Shown: in pieces, positions 13,156 to 22,115 of the stretch
How positions within the stretch are numbered: position 1 is the first letter of the stretch
Layout of the letters: each line of letters begins with the position of its first letter
IMG/VR virus record: IMGVR_UViG_3300047496_000036
Span: 1 to 43,156 of that record
Source of the DNA: a virus
Reading direction: 5' to 3' (one strand)
DNA length: 43,156 nucleotides
The notes under the pieces: generated by a model
What the model saw: the letters and a program-made list of their open reading frames with translations, nothing else
Database searches by the model: none
What the model was told of the DNA's origin: nothing
Translations under genes and position numbers: made by a program

Positions 13156-14712
13156 GTGTATAACACTGCAATACTCCAACTTTTAATACAGCTATCCAGC
13201 GGGTCTACTAGTCTATCTATAAATGTATCCGATACCACTACGACTAGTGAAAAAACTGATGTTATTAGAGCCAATACTAGAGATGTAAACGTCTCGGATA
13301 CATCTACAACCTCTGAAGCGAAGAACTCTACACTAGTAGATAATCTATCGGTTAGCGATAGCACGACAACTAGTGAGTTAAAAGACATTATTCGGAACAA
13401 CTCCCGTGATATCAATGTTTCCGATACAACAACAACTTCAGAAAACACTACTGTCTTACCTATTGGTATATATTGGGATGCGGCTAGTAACTCTGGCTAT
13501 AAAGCTTCCTTCTCAACATATAACTGGAATCATACCACAACAGGTACGAACAGAGGATTAGTCGTAAACGTCTCCTTATTCCTTACTGGTAGCGTCACCT
13601 CAGTCACCTATAACAGCGTCAACTTAGAGTTCATCCGCCAGGATACTATTGGCGTTTACCGTAATGAGATGTGGGTTCTTTACAACCCGACCGTTGGTAC
13701 GAACAGCATCGTCGTCACGCTTAACACAAGCCTTACCTCTATTGCCGGTGCCGATTCTTACACGGGTGTTGATACAGATATGGTCGAAGCCAACACAGGG
13801 ACTACCGGGAGTGGAGTAAGCACACCCAGCCTGAACCTAACTACAGTGTCCGATCAAGCTTGGGTAGTGGATGGATTAACTACATCAAACGCAAGCATGA
13901 GCGTCTCAGGTGGTCAGACTCAACGAAATAACCAGACAGGTGCATTGGGTACTGGAGCGGTGGGCGATAAAGGTCCAATAACTCCACAAGGTTCAACTAC
14001 TATGAGTTGGAGTGCCGTGACTTTAACCGACTCTTGGGCCTTAGGAGCCTTAGCTCTTAACCCAGCCGGAGAAGCTTTTACGGCGTCTATAAGTGTCAGT
14101 GATACTACCGCCACTAGCGAAAGTTTGAACGAACTAGACATTGAATTTATTAACGTAGCAGACAGTACGACTACTAGTGAAAAAACTGATGTCATAAGGG
14201 CTAACGCTAGAGATAGAAGTGTTTCGGACACCACTACCACGAGTGAATCTTCAACGGTTACTATTCAAGCCAGTGGTGCGACTCTAAGCGTGAACGTCTC
14301 AGATACCACTACCACTAGTGAGTCCTTGACAGTCCTTATCCCTACTCTGCTAGTAAGTAAATCAGACACGACTACCACCTCCGAGAGCGTCACAATGCGA
14401 GACGACGATTACTCTATAGGTGTTTCAGATACCTCAACGACATCGGAACTTTCAAAAGTCCTAGTCCCAACCTACCTGATAAGTACCTCAGATACCACAG
14501 TGACGAGTGAGTTCCTAGACATCCTAAGAGCCGGAGCTAGAAATATCTCAAAGACTGATACGACGGTAACCTCCGAAAGGTTGACCGTCATCATTCCAGC
14601 TTTCATCCTACCTACGGATTCGACTATTACAGTCCAAAGAACCGGGCAGATAAACATTTCCGTTTCCCGAATTCCAGCCTATAACTTTACAATTAAGACA
14701 GGAGCCCTATAA
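13156..14712 (+). CDS. Ser/Thr-rich SDTTTTSE-repeat surface protein 1
   Basis: GTG 13156 follows AGGAG by six bases. The 518-residue product has four repeats with SDTTTTSE-like cores at the N-terminus, a central globular domain (about residues 97-310) with features of an adhesin or concanavalin-like sandwich, and about eight more repeats toward the C-terminus. The core varies as SDTSTTSE, ADSTTTSE and TDTTVTSE; spacing is about 20-30 residues. DNA copies of the repeats differ at synonymous positions, so the protein motif is under selection. Probably a fibre or surface adhesin; the Thr/Ser runs are possible O-glycosylation sites. Confidence 0.65.
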   Translation: MYNTAILQLLIQLSSGSTSLSINVSDTTTTSEKTDVIRANTRDVNVSDTSTTSEAKNSTLVDNLSVSDSTTTSELKDIIRNNSRDINVSDTTTTSENTTVLPIGIYWDAASNSGYKASFSTYNWNHTTTGTNRGLVVNVSLFLTGSVTSVTYNSVNLEFIRQDTIGVYRNEMWVLYNPTVGTNSIVVTLNTSLTSIAGADSYTGVDTDMVEANTGTTGSGVSTPSLNLTTVSDQAWVVDGLTTSNASMSVSGGQTQRNNQTGALGTGAVGDKGPITPQGSTTMSWSAVTLTDSWALGALALNPAGEAFTASISVSDTTATSESLNELDIEFINVADSTTTSEKTDVIRANARDRSVSDTTTTSESSTVTIQASGATLSVNVSDTTTTSESLTVLIPTLLVSKSDTTTTSESVTMRDDDYSIGVSDTSTTSELSKVLVPTYLISTSDTTVTSEFLDILRAGARNISKTDTTVTSERLTVIIPAFILPTDSTITVQRTGQINISVSRIPAYNFTIKTGAL

Positions 14713-16404
14713 ATGGCTGATTTAAACATAAACAGAAGCGATACAGTCACAACCCTAGAGGCCTATAACCTAACAGGAGTAAGTGTAGGCGGAAGATTGT
14801 GGAGTTGTGGGGCGGAACAGCAGTCAGTGTCCTTGTTTGGTGGGGAGTTGGACGCTTCTCATAATGCCTCTATAAGCACCTCTATATTTAGATCAGGTCT
14901 AGCTTCGTTCCGCTGTCAGGCTACTACAGCGACCACTAATATCGAGAAGCAGTTCGTAGTAGAGCGAGCCGGGGATACATTTTACTCTCGAGGTTACGTT
15001 TACTTTACAGCTTTCCCCAGTAGTATTTCAACAGGTATCTCAGGTGCTCACAGCGACATAACTATAATGGATTTGACCTCTTCAGACGGGTCGTTCTGTG
15101 AGGTTACTATCGACGCTTCAGGAGTTATAAGAGCCTATTCCGATGGTAATCCCCGGACTTTGCTAGGAACTACCTCGGCTATTAATACCGGCCAGTGGTA
15201 CAGATTAGAACTAGCGTGTAGCACTTACTATCGTTATGTCGAAGCCAGACTGGATGGAGTTCTCATCGGTTCGGCTAATAACATAGTAGGCTTTGAATCG
15301 TACAAAGGCGTTAACTTGGCTATATGGGGTTGTGGGTTATTAGCAAGCGAAAGCTCTACCGTCGATATGTATTGGGACGATTTAGCAGTAAATCAAGGGT
15401 CAGGCGCAACGTCTCAAATATCTTGGCCCGGTTCGGGTAATGTAACTAATCAAGTACCGGGTAACACTGGAGATAATAATTCCTTCACGATCAACGTCGG
15501 AGGAACGGCTGGGCAAGCTAATAACTTCACTCGAGTCAATCAAGTACCTGCCTCTGATGTACAGTACAATGGGGACACTATTAACGGTGATGCCGATGAC
15601 TTACTGGTAACTGCCACCCCTTCGGCTATTACGTCTGGTGACACGATTAACGTAGTCCATGTAGGGATTAGGTATAAACTTTCGGCTACTAGTACTGGTA
15701 CCCAATTAGTCACCAGACTAAAAAAGACTTCCGGTGGGACTCTAACGACCTACGCAATTACACCAGCGAACACTTCATTCCAGAACTTCACCGCGCCACC
15801 GTTTAATACAGGACCCTACTCATATCCAATAACCCTATACAATGACCCCGATGGTCTACCGTGGGCTAAATCTACACTTGACTCATCACAGGTCGGTTAT
15901 CAGATTCTAAGCTCATCTAGTACAGAGTTGGATATCTCAGCTGTTTGGTTAGTAGTTGACTCGACTCCGGGGACTGCCTCGCTATCTATAAACACCTCGG
16001 ATACCACTACCACATCGGAGATGATGAACGACCAACCGAGTGATACAAACTTGAATAAATCCGACACGACTACAACAAGTGAGTCGATTAACATTGTCCA
16101 AGAATATAATCTATCTGTTTCCGATACGACGACAACTAGCGAACTTTCCACTGTTAATCCACCATTACAAGAGATAGATGATGACCCTGACGACACTTCT
16201 CACATGAGCGAGAGACTAACTGTCTATCTTCCGCTTGCGAATACTAAATATATAATTGTCAACGATGACGTTAAAGTAACGGATACCCCAAGTATTTTAG
16301 GGATCCCACCATCTTACGTCGGACCGTTCGGACCTTTGAAATTCACCATAGATGTCAATCCGTATAACTTCTCAATCGAACGATTTAACCCTAACGACCC
16401 TTAG
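14713..16404 (+). CDS. LamG-like domain plus SDTTTTSE-repeat surface protein 2
   Basis: ATG 14713 directly follows the previous stop. The 563-residue product has one degenerate repeat (SDTVTTLE), then a concanavalin/LamG-like domain (about residues 30-235: GLASFRCQATTAT, FYSRGYVYFTAF, GQWYRLELACS, VEARLDGVLIG, YWDDLAVNQG), a second beta-rich domain to about 410, and three clear repeats (SDTTTTSE) followed by a degenerate one. LamG-type domains bind carbohydrates. It likely forms a host-recognition fibre with its neighbour. The 3' end overlaps the convergent gene at 16401 by four bases. Confidence 0.65.
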   Translation: MADLNINRSDTVTTLEAYNLTGVSVGGRLWSCGAEQQSVSLFGGELDASHNASISTSIFRSGLASFRCQATTATTNIEKQFVVERAGDTFYSRGYVYFTAFPSSISTGISGAHSDITIMDLTSSDGSFCEVTIDASGVIRAYSDGNPRTLLGTTSAINTGQWYRLELACSTYYRYVEARLDGVLIGSANNIVGFESYKGVNLAIWGCGLLASESSTVDMYWDDLAVNQGSGATSQISWPGSGNVTNQVPGNTGDNNSFTINVGGTAGQANNFTRVNQVPASDVQYNGDTINGDADDLLVTATPSAITSGDTINVVHVGIRYKLSATSTGTQLVTRLKKTSGGTLTTYAITPANTSFQNFTAPPFNTGPYSYPITLYNDPDGLPWAKSTLDSSQVGYQILSSSSTELDISAVWLVVDSTPGTASLSINTSDTTTTSEMMNDQPSDTNLNKSDTTTTSESINIVQEYNLSVSDTTTTSELSTVNPPLQEIDDDPDDTSHMSERLTVYLPLANTKYIIVNDDVKVTDTPSILGIPPSYVGPFGPLKFTIDVNPYNFSIERFNPNDP

Positions 16405-16763
16405 GTAACCGCCCTCGTAACATCAGCGTTTACGGTAAAGGTATCCCAACCCGAGGAATAAACTGCTCCCGTGGGTGCGATTACTTCAACATCATAGACA
16501 TAGGTTCCGGGTAGGATATTAGTGTTAGTTGGGATTAACCCAAACGACACAACTCCCGATCCTGTGGGATCAGAGATAGTTTGTGAGACTTGTAAAGCGG
16601 CGGTATTATCGTCGTTTGTGTCTGAGGTGGTGTTTAAAGCCGTTTTAACAGTTAAATAACCTTTATAGCCGTTTATATTAACAGGAGCATTATTAGTGTC
16701 TGTAATCGTAGCTGTAGCCGTAACACTATCGTTTCTAATTATGGTTAGGGCGTTTTTTCCCAT
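16401..16763 (-). CDS. Ig-like/BppU-N-like structural protein (120 aa)
   Basis: The product starts ALTIIRNDSVTATATITDTN, then PVNINGYKGYLTVKTAL, SQTISDPTGSGVVSF, and PGTYVYDVEVIAPTG. This order (an unusual-term strand, a D-x-[ND] hairpin, a polarising V-K strand and a GTYxYDV strand) resembles the small beta-sandwich at the N-terminus of baseplate upper proteins and other phage adaptor domains. ATG 16763 has a AAGGAGG-type site (ctgaaggaggtacaac). It is the last gene of the long minus-strand late block and overlaps the next upstream gene. Confidence 0.6.
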   Translation of the reverse strand: MGKNALTIIRNDSVTATATITDTNNAPVNINGYKGYLTVKTALNTTSDTNDDNTAALQVSQTISDPTGSGVVSFGLIPTNTNILPGTYVYDVEVIAPTGAVYSSGWDTFTVNADVTRAVT

Positions 16764-16944
16764 GTTGTACCTCCTTCAGCAATTCCTTGTGGTGGGCGAG
16801 GCGTTGCTTCTGGTTTCTACGATGAAGAACCTCTATACGCCATATCATAGCACCCCATACAGGGACAGACCAAATTACCGAGGCAATGATGTTTGACCAG
16901 ACTCCGCCATCGGGAAAATGGAACCACAGTATCCATGGGCTCAT
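16735..16944 (-). CDS. Small membrane protein, lysis-associated (69 aa)
   Basis: ATG 16944 overlaps the stop of the preceding gene as ATGA, so this start is preferred over the in-frame ATG at 16965. One strong hydrophobic segment (NIIASVIWSVPVWGAMIW) is followed by a long basic cytoplasmic helix (RNQKQRLAHHKELLKEVQ). It belongs to a cluster of three overlapping membrane proteins. A holin or holin-partner role is likely by position but not proven. Confidence 0.6.
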   Translation of the reverse strand: MSPWILWFHFPDGGVWSNIIASVIWSVPVWGAMIWRIEVLHRRNQKQRLAHHKELLKEVQHGKKRPNHN

Positions 16945-17231
16945 TGGGTGAACTTTATATTGCAATCTTTACCGACAATTTGAATTAATTTCTGACTAGC
17001 GGAGGGTGGTCGTTGGGTAGTTAAGTCTTTTATAATGCAATTTATGTGATCTGTGTTCTTTTGAGCTAACTGTTGATTCTCGATAGCCAGATTCTTAGTT
17101 TCGGTAGCCAGCTTATTAGCTTGAGAAATACTATAAGATATAAGCACCAAACTGGCTAAGACCAGAAGCCCAGTCAAGACCATCAAAATGTCTCTCCATC
17201 TATGGGTATATTTCGCAACTACATTTTTCAT
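16941..17231 (-). CDS. Membrane protein with coiled coil (spanin- or holin-partner-like, 96 aa)
   Basis: One N-terminal membrane helix (ILMVLTGLLVLASLVLISYS, residues 15-34) follows a short basic cytoplasmic end. The external part has a heptad-like region (ANKLATETKNLAIENQQLAQ) and two Cys residues (near 68 and 90) which could form a disulphide. That topology is like an inner-membrane spanin (Rz) or a holin-associated protein. It overlaps both neighbours by four bases (ATGA), so the three are translated together. Confidence 0.55.
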   Translation of the reverse strand: MKNVVAKYTHRWRDILMVLTGLLVLASLVLISYSISQANKLATETKNLAIENQQLAQKNTDHINCIIKDLTTQRPPSASQKLIQIVGKDCNIKFTQ

Positions 17232-17521
17232 AGGGTCGGTACTTTCACATGTAAAACACTGGCTAAAATCAGAAGGAATACCAAAAGAGCAAAGGCGAAA
17301 GCGAATATAATCTGTCTATCTTGAATCAAATTACCTATTGAGCCTTGCTTCTTGCCGAATACTTTACCATCTAATTTATCTACTCTTACGGATATGGAGT
17401 TAGTCACTTTGGTATTTTGGTCAACTTTGTTAGAGAGGCCTTTAATGTCTCCTCTAACTTCATCAACACTTCTTTGTAGTGCATCGAAGAATTTTCCCTC
17501 AAAGTCTATCGCCATGTCCAT
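17228..17521 (-). CDS. XhlA-like coiled-coil membrane protein (97 aa)
   Basis: The first 55 residues form a coiled coil (VRGDIKGLSNKVDQNTKV, SVRVDKLDGKV). The C-terminal membrane helix (IIFAFAFALLVFLLILASVL, about residues 70-89) ends close to the C-terminus. This tail-anchored layout matches haemolysin XhlA-type proteins that work with holins and endolysins. It starts the membrane-protein trio. In-frame starts at 17521 and 17515 are both possible. Confidence 0.65.
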   Translation of the reverse strand: MDMAIDFEGKFFDALQRSVDEVRGDIKGLSNKVDQNTKVTNSISVRVDKLDGKVFGKKQGSIGNLIQDRQIIFAFAFALLVFLLILASVLHVKVPTL

Positions 17522-17540
17522 TGCTAATCGTGGATATCAA

Positions 17541-18185
17541 TTACCTGACTGACGCCTGATAGCCGGAACCATCTTTGTTACTGACTGGCGAACTTTGTCT
17601 TACGCCATTAGATTTGCCTGAACCTGTTTTGACGGGGGATTTAGTCATACCAGTACCCGAACCGTCCGTAGAACCTCGACGCATTGAACTACCCGAAGGC
17701 AGATTAAAGGTTGAAGGGTTATTGCCTTGCATGATTCGGTGTGAATTACTCATCGAGCGGAAAGATGGACCACCTTGAGGGCCGGAGCCTTTCTGTCTAG
17801 GAGCACTCACCGAAGCGTTGTCTTGACCCATATTAAACTTGGAGTTAGGACCTGACGGGTTAGTCGGTAGGCTACGGAGGGAAGAATTAGTCTCTTGCAT
17901 GAACTTCTTAGAGTTGTTCATCGAAGCGAAGGAAGGACCAGTGTAAGGCCCTCGGCTCTTAATGCCTCTAGTGAAGGTATTTATACTGTTGTGAGAACTT
18001 GAACTAGTATTGCCGTTGTTTTCACCCGGACCAGTCTTGCAAACTACTTTATTCTTAGCCGCACCGACTGTGGCTCGAGGAGCGGCCACTTTAGCGACTG
18101 AACCTGAACCGTTACCACCCGAAGTTGACGAACCTCCTGCGGCTACTTTGCCCATATTACCTGCCCATTTATTCTGTTTACTCAT
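17541..18185 (-). CDS. Low-complexity Ser/Gly/Asn-rich protein with internal repeat (214 aa)
   Basis: ATG 18185 follows AAGGAG. The protein is rich in Ser, Gly, Asn and Pro with many basic residues and no predicted globular core. Two repeats are clear: GPSFASMNNSKKFMQ near residue 82 and GPSFRSMSNSHRIMQ near 138. It lies between the C1q-like fibre gene and the membrane cluster. It may be a disordered virion or tail-tip protein; no function can be assigned. Confidence 0.6.
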   Translation of the reverse strand: MSKQNKWAGNMGKVAAGGSSTSGGNGSGSVAKVAAPRATVGAAKNKVVCKTGPGENNGNTSSSSHNSINTFTRGIKSRGPYTGPSFASMNNSKKFMQETNSSLRSLPTNPSGPNSKFNMGQDNASVSAPRQKGSGPQGGPSFRSMSNSHRIMQGNNPSTFNLPSGSSMRRGSTDGSGTGMTKSPVKTGSGKSNGVRQSSPVSNKDGSGYQASVR

Positions 18186-18209
18186 ATTGTCTCCTTATCT
18201 TTAATATTA

Positions 18210-19139
18210 TCATGTTGCGCTCACTAAAAAGCCTGAAAAATTTTGATAAATCGAACCTGTAGTCAATGCCTGCGGACCCACACCCTGATAAACCAGTACT
18301 TCTATGTAATCACCAATCGCTAACTGCAATAAATTCGATACAACATAACATTGAGGACCAGTACCAGCAGTAGTTCCAGAATATGTGCCTAATAATATCT
18401 GTGAGCCATTCTTATACAAAGTTATGCCCCCGAGAGTAGTTCCACTGCTAGCTGAAAACCCTAATGAAACCGCATTAAATTGATAGAATCCATTAACAGG
18501 AGCTGTAAATCTACCCTTATGAGTAGTAATATCCACGCTAGAGCTAGTATCAAAATTTCTGGTATCATAAGGAATTACAGTATTTGTGGTTAATGTAGGA
18601 GTAAATGCTGATGCTAGGTAAACATTGAACTTATAGGGATTAGAGAATGTAGTAGCTGCAAATCCTGCGCCTGTAATTGCACCGGCAAGGGAAGTAGCCC
18701 CACTAACCCCTAGAGTCCCGCCGACTACTGCGTTTCCAGTAGCGTTGATAGTGTCTGTCGTAATTCCTGTGTGAGTGCCTAACTGTTTATGTTGAGTTAG
18801 GAAAGAATTCATAAAGTCATTAACCATACTGGCAGTCCACCACATAACTACGTTAGCTCCGGCGGAGTGAGCTTGCTGAGTGGTTCCGTCCTGCCCCCTA
18901 ACTAGGTTGGAAACAACTGACCCTGAGAGAGTTCCGGTGACGACTTCTTTAAGGTTAGCTGTGACGGCTCCAGATACAGGGTCGGTGGCATCTATTACTA
19001 AAGTTATTCCAGTGGTAGTCGGAAGTCCGGTAGCTGTCTGAAGTGTCATCGTAGTATCGGAAAATAACATAGAGTTCGCTAAAGTAGTAGCGAAGTTGGG
19101 AGCTGTTAATCTTACTAGGTCGGTGTTTGAAGCGGCCAT
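18210..19139 (-). CDS. Tail fibre/tip protein with C1q-like domain
   Basis: The N-terminal part (residues 1-110) is a beta-rich attachment segment (FATTLANSMLFSDTTMTL, GSVVSNLVRGQDGTTQ). This is the pattern of a short phage tail-attachment domain. A triple-repeat shaft-like section follows (GVSGATSLAGAITGAG). Residues about 165-309 carry a C1q/TNF-like head: GRFTAPVNGFYQFNAVSL, ITLYKNGSQILLG, and LLQLAIGDYIEVLVYQG. C1q-like domains form trimers and bind proteins or glycans. Probable receptor-binding protein. It is downstream of the tail tube-like gene. Confidence 0.7.
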   Translation of the reverse strand: MAASNTDLVRLTAPNFATTLANSMLFSDTTMTLQTATGLPTTTGITLVIDATDPVSGAVTANLKEVVTGTLSGSVVSNLVRGQDGTTQQAHSAGANVVMWWTASMVNDFMNSFLTQHKQLGTHTGITTDTINATGNAVVGGTLGVSGATSLAGAITGAGFAATTFSNPYKFNVYLASAFTPTLTTNTVIPYDTRNFDTSSSVDITTHKGRFTAPVNGFYQFNAVSLGFSASSGTTLGGITLYKNGSQILLGTYSGTTAGTGPQCYVVSNLLQLAIGDYIEVLVYQGVGPQALTTGSIYQNFSGFLVSAT

Positions 19140-19193
19140 CTTATAGTCTGCCTGTGCTTCTACACTCAGTTAATATAATCATAGCATATTTCA

Positions 19194-21266
19194 TCAGTTA
19201 ACCACCCAGCTGGAGGGGTCTTGTGTCGGAATCATAAATCCGGTGACGATTACTTGATTAAGCGTCCACTGGCCTTGAACTGTATTTGAATAGACTTCGG
19301 CTTCCCAGTTGTTTATAAGTTGATTAATTCTAACCCTAGATTTAACTGATAACAAACCATCGTTAGTCGCTGGAGCTACACCTGAATAAGATAAGGGTTT
19401 ATTAGATAGAGGATAGGTAGATAACCCGACGTTAACCCCCTGTGTACCCGTAGAAATAGGATAGGCCGCTAACTGCGTGAGGGCTTGGTTCTTAGTCGTT
19501 CCGGCGAAAACTAGATTAATTTGTCCCGATGGTGAACCAAACTCATAATAAATATAACGGATACGGGCGAACTGAATATGGTCTGGTGAAACGTGAATCA
19601 ATCCTGTTTGGAGGTGGGAATCAAAAGGCACTCCGTTGTCTCCGAAGTATAGAGAGTTGAACTCCTGAATGAAGTTCCCAGCCACCGGAGAGGTTCTTAT
19701 GCCTAGCATTTTAGTAGAACCCGAATTATCTGTATAACGAATAAACCCGGAAACTCCAAAATCAAAAGCGTAAGGGTTCCAATTCTGTTTGTTTAGATCA
19801 TAGGCAAAGATTCGATTATTGGTCGTAGACCCGTAAGGAACCGAGTAGAAGAGCTTTCTATCGTACTGTAAACCCGTAATATTCGGGGACGAAGAGAAGG
19901 TTATAGACTTCACATCAGGGCGGATAACATAAGAGACTTCGTTGGTTGAGAGGACGTTGAATAAGGTAGGGACTGACCCGTTTGAATAAAATCCGGCTTG
20001 TCCCGGTGAGTGATAATAGATGTTTTGGTTGGTTTGAATAACCGACCGGGGAGCGGTCGTCCCGAAGCCGTCCATTGACTGAATTAAAGTCGGAATAGCA
20101 ATAATCGTATTACCGATAGTCGAAGTTGAAATTTGGCAATGCCAAGTTGACCCAAATCCGGTCGGTTCGGATAGAAGAACTGTAGTCATGGGGTCGCCCT
20201 TACCTGAACGGAACTGTCCTACCCAATAAGGTTTCTGCTGGGCTCCCGGAAGGATATCCACCCAACCGCCTCCTAAAAAAGCGTTGAAAGCTAGGTTATT
20301 GACTCCGGTGGCGGCCCAGTATAATCTGTTAGGGTTTTTGGGGTCGCCACAAGCCCACAGACGGTTATCCGAAAGAGCCACCCAAGAGAATTTAGGAGCT
20401 GTCGTCGTGTCCGTGACGGGTACTTGGATGAAATCGTTTATAGCCGATGAACCGAAGTCTCGATAGTTTACAGTAGAGCCGGAGGGTTGAGGGACGGAAT
20501 CAAGGTAATAAGACACTCCAGACACTCCATCTGAAAGGTAAATATTGTACCCGATAGCGTTTGAAATCTTAGTCCACGCCAAATCTATGTAAGTGGTATT
20601 CGAGCCTATAACTGAGACTTGGGGATTCCACCATTGATTCCTATTAATATTAGTGGACTGCGTGGCGACAGCCGAGGGAGCGGTCTCTCCGTTAGTTGAG
20701 ATAGCTGTTACCTGATAATAAAGCTGATACGAACCCGTCGAAAGTCCACCACCTAGAGTCGGTGTGACTGTACCGGGAGTTGACAGACCCGTAAACCCAA
20801 CGTAGGTGAAAGTTGGAATGTCTATATAAGAGAAAGCGTCTACTCCGTTACATAAGAGAAGTTTATTGCCGTACTGGAGCATATTCGTCCACACCGTAGT
20901 CGAGAAGGTGTGTCCTGTGACTGTATTCCAACTTCCCCCGTCGTGGGCGTACCTGAAAGTACCATTATCTATAATGCAGTAGTACTGAGTTGTCGAACCG
21001 TCCGAGTTATAAGACATGAAGTTTCCAAAACCTGTAATCGGACCGTTATAGGAAGCTCCATAATTCTTAGTTCCCCACCTTGTAGACCAGACTCCATCTT
21101 GGGTTTGAAGCATATTTTTAGCTTGAACGACCGCCCCGATAGGTAGACGGGACTCATCTACAAAAGTAATAACCCCTGGTCGCCAGTTTTGTTTAGCCTG
21201 ACCGCCTATTACAAGGTTGTAGTCCTTGATCTTTTGTCCACGAACTTTAGTAGAAATTCCTGGCAT
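19194..21266 (-). CDS. Large tail (nozzle/hub-like) protein
   Basis: The 690-residue protein begins with a basic segment and then VTFVDESRLPIGAVVQAKNM-type features and a beta-propeller-like series. An FnIII-like domain lies near 165-275 (GTVTPTLGGGLSTGSYQLYY, AVATQSTNINRNQWW, DLAWTKISNAIGYNIYLSD). Later RIFAYDLNKQNWNPYAF and LFYSVPYG fit blade motifs. Size and position after the adaptor gene match the T7 gp12/P22 gp10 class of tail nozzle proteins, but this is inference from layout. The start overlaps the stop of the adaptor gene (TAATG). Confidence 0.65.
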   Translation of the reverse strand: MPGISTKVRGQKIKDYNLVIGGQAKQNWRPGVITFVDESRLPIGAVVQAKNMLQTQDGVWSTRWGTKNYGASYNGPITGFGNFMSYNSDGSTTQYYCIIDNGTFRYAHDGGSWNTVTGHTFSTTVWTNMLQYGNKLLLCNGVDAFSYIDIPTFTYVGFTGLSTPGTVTPTLGGGLSTGSYQLYYQVTAISTNGETAPSAVATQSTNINRNQWWNPQVSVIGSNTTYIDLAWTKISNAIGYNIYLSDGVSGVSYYLDSVPQPSGSTVNYRDFGSSAINDFIQVPVTDTTTAPKFSWVALSDNRLWACGDPKNPNRLYWAATGVNNLAFNAFLGGGWVDILPGAQQKPYWVGQFRSGKGDPMTTVLLSEPTGFGSTWHCQISTSTIGNTIIAIPTLIQSMDGFGTTAPRSVIQTNQNIYYHSPGQAGFYSNGSVPTLFNVLSTNEVSYVIRPDVKSITFSSSPNITGLQYDRKLFYSVPYGSTTNNRIFAYDLNKQNWNPYAFDFGVSGFIRYTDNSGSTKMLGIRTSPVAGNFIQEFNSLYFGDNGVPFDSHLQTGLIHVSPDHIQFARIRYIYYEFGSPSGQINLVFAGTTKNQALTQLAAYPISTGTQGVNVGLSTYPLSNKPLSYSGVAPATNDGLLSVKSRVRINQLINNWEAEVYSNTVQGQWTLNQVIVTGFMIPTQDPSSWVVN

Positions 21267-22066
21267 TAGAAGCCGTAGTATCCCCCCGACCAGTAAGCTG
21301 AGTTCATGCGATTCGGAACTGCGTTGCCCATACCAGTCAGGCCGTCAATATCTTTAATATAGTCGTCTTGGAAGTTGGTAGCCATCGAGTTAGCGATAAG
21401 CATCTGCTTAAGAGAGTAGTTAGCTTTATCTTCTTGTATCTGATAAAGGGGCATATTGAAGTTATTCGCTGAGACCGCTGCCGATACTTTATAGATTATA
21501 AAACTAGGGTCGGACATCTGTGGAACATCGTTGGGGTTCTGTAAAATGCTGGCCGAGTTCAAAAGAGGTGTTTGGGCGTAGGCGTAGTATCTGAAGGATA
21601 AAGTAGCCCCGACTTCGGCACTTCCGGTAGTTGGTATCCAACCGCACTTTAAGAAGAAGCCTGTTTGAATGTTTCCGTAGACGTACCATTCGGGTAGATT
21701 CTTTCGGGGGTTTAGTTCGATCTCAGGCAACATTTTAACAGGGAAGGAACGAATCTGAGGATTAACGGCTGTACTTGAAGGATAAGTCAAACGGACATAC
21801 CCACCACCCATGAACTTGAAATCGGAGGGAAGGGCGATATCCGGTTGAGAAACTACTATGGTTGCGTAGTTAGGTTGGTCTACCCACAGTTCATTCCAAA
21901 GGACTCCACGTTCATTCTCCCACGTTGGAATCGCTAAATTAGCAATTAATTGAGTGTAAGTTTGGTATTCCTGAGAGGTTGAAACTGGAGGAGTGGGGTC
22001 ATTTAAGGTCTGAAGTTGGATTTGATTGACTAGAGTTTGATAAGTCATTCCTTGAGTCTGGGACAT
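21266..22066 (-). CDS. Head-to-tail adaptor-like protein (266 aa)
   Basis: ATG 22066 follows TTAGGAGAACC. The product starts with helical MTYQTLVNQIQLQTLNDP, then ELWVDQPNYATIVVSQPDIA and LPSDFKFMGGGYV, strand features and a helical C-terminus with QIQEDKANYSLKQMLIAN. This type of protein, sitting between portal/ejection genes and a large tail protein, is the adaptor or tail-tube protein (T7 gp11 or P22 gp4 functional class). Assignment is by order and size. Confidence 0.6.
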   Translation of the reverse strand: MSQTQGMTYQTLVNQIQLQTLNDPTPPVSTSQEYQTYTQLIANLAIPTWENERGVLWNELWVDQPNYATIVVSQPDIALPSDFKFMGGGYVRLTYPSSTAVNPQIRSFPVKMLPEIELNPRKNLPEWYVYGNIQTGFFLKCGWIPTTGSAEVGATLSFRYYAYAQTPLLNSASILQNPNDVPQMSDPSFIIYKVSAAVSANNFNMPLYQIQEDKANYSLKQMLIANSMATNFQDDYIKDIDGLTGMGNAVPNRMNSAYWSGGYYGF

Positions 22067-22083
22067 TGGTTCTCCTAACGACT

Positions 22084-22095
22084 CTAGTTCTCTAG
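22084..22095 (-). promoter_or_regulatory. Leader repeat CTAGAGAACTAG, copy 2
   Basis: The same 12-mer as at 10070-10081, again between the coding start and the preceding stop in a minus-strand leader. Two exact copies in two short leaders of late genes are unlikely to be pure chance but the role is unknown. Confidence 0.35.
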
Positions 22096-22115
22096 TAGTT
22101 GTTCTTATTTTACTA

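Noticed and set aside
13083-14240. Minus-strand ORFs rich in Val/Ser opposite the repeat genes
   Set aside because: They mirror the antisense of SDTTTTSE codons (VVVVSET-type strings) and have no ribosome sites.
13200-16150. CRISPR-like regular repeats
   Set aside because: The repeats are protein-coding with synonymous variation and no constant DNA repeat; no array elsewhere.
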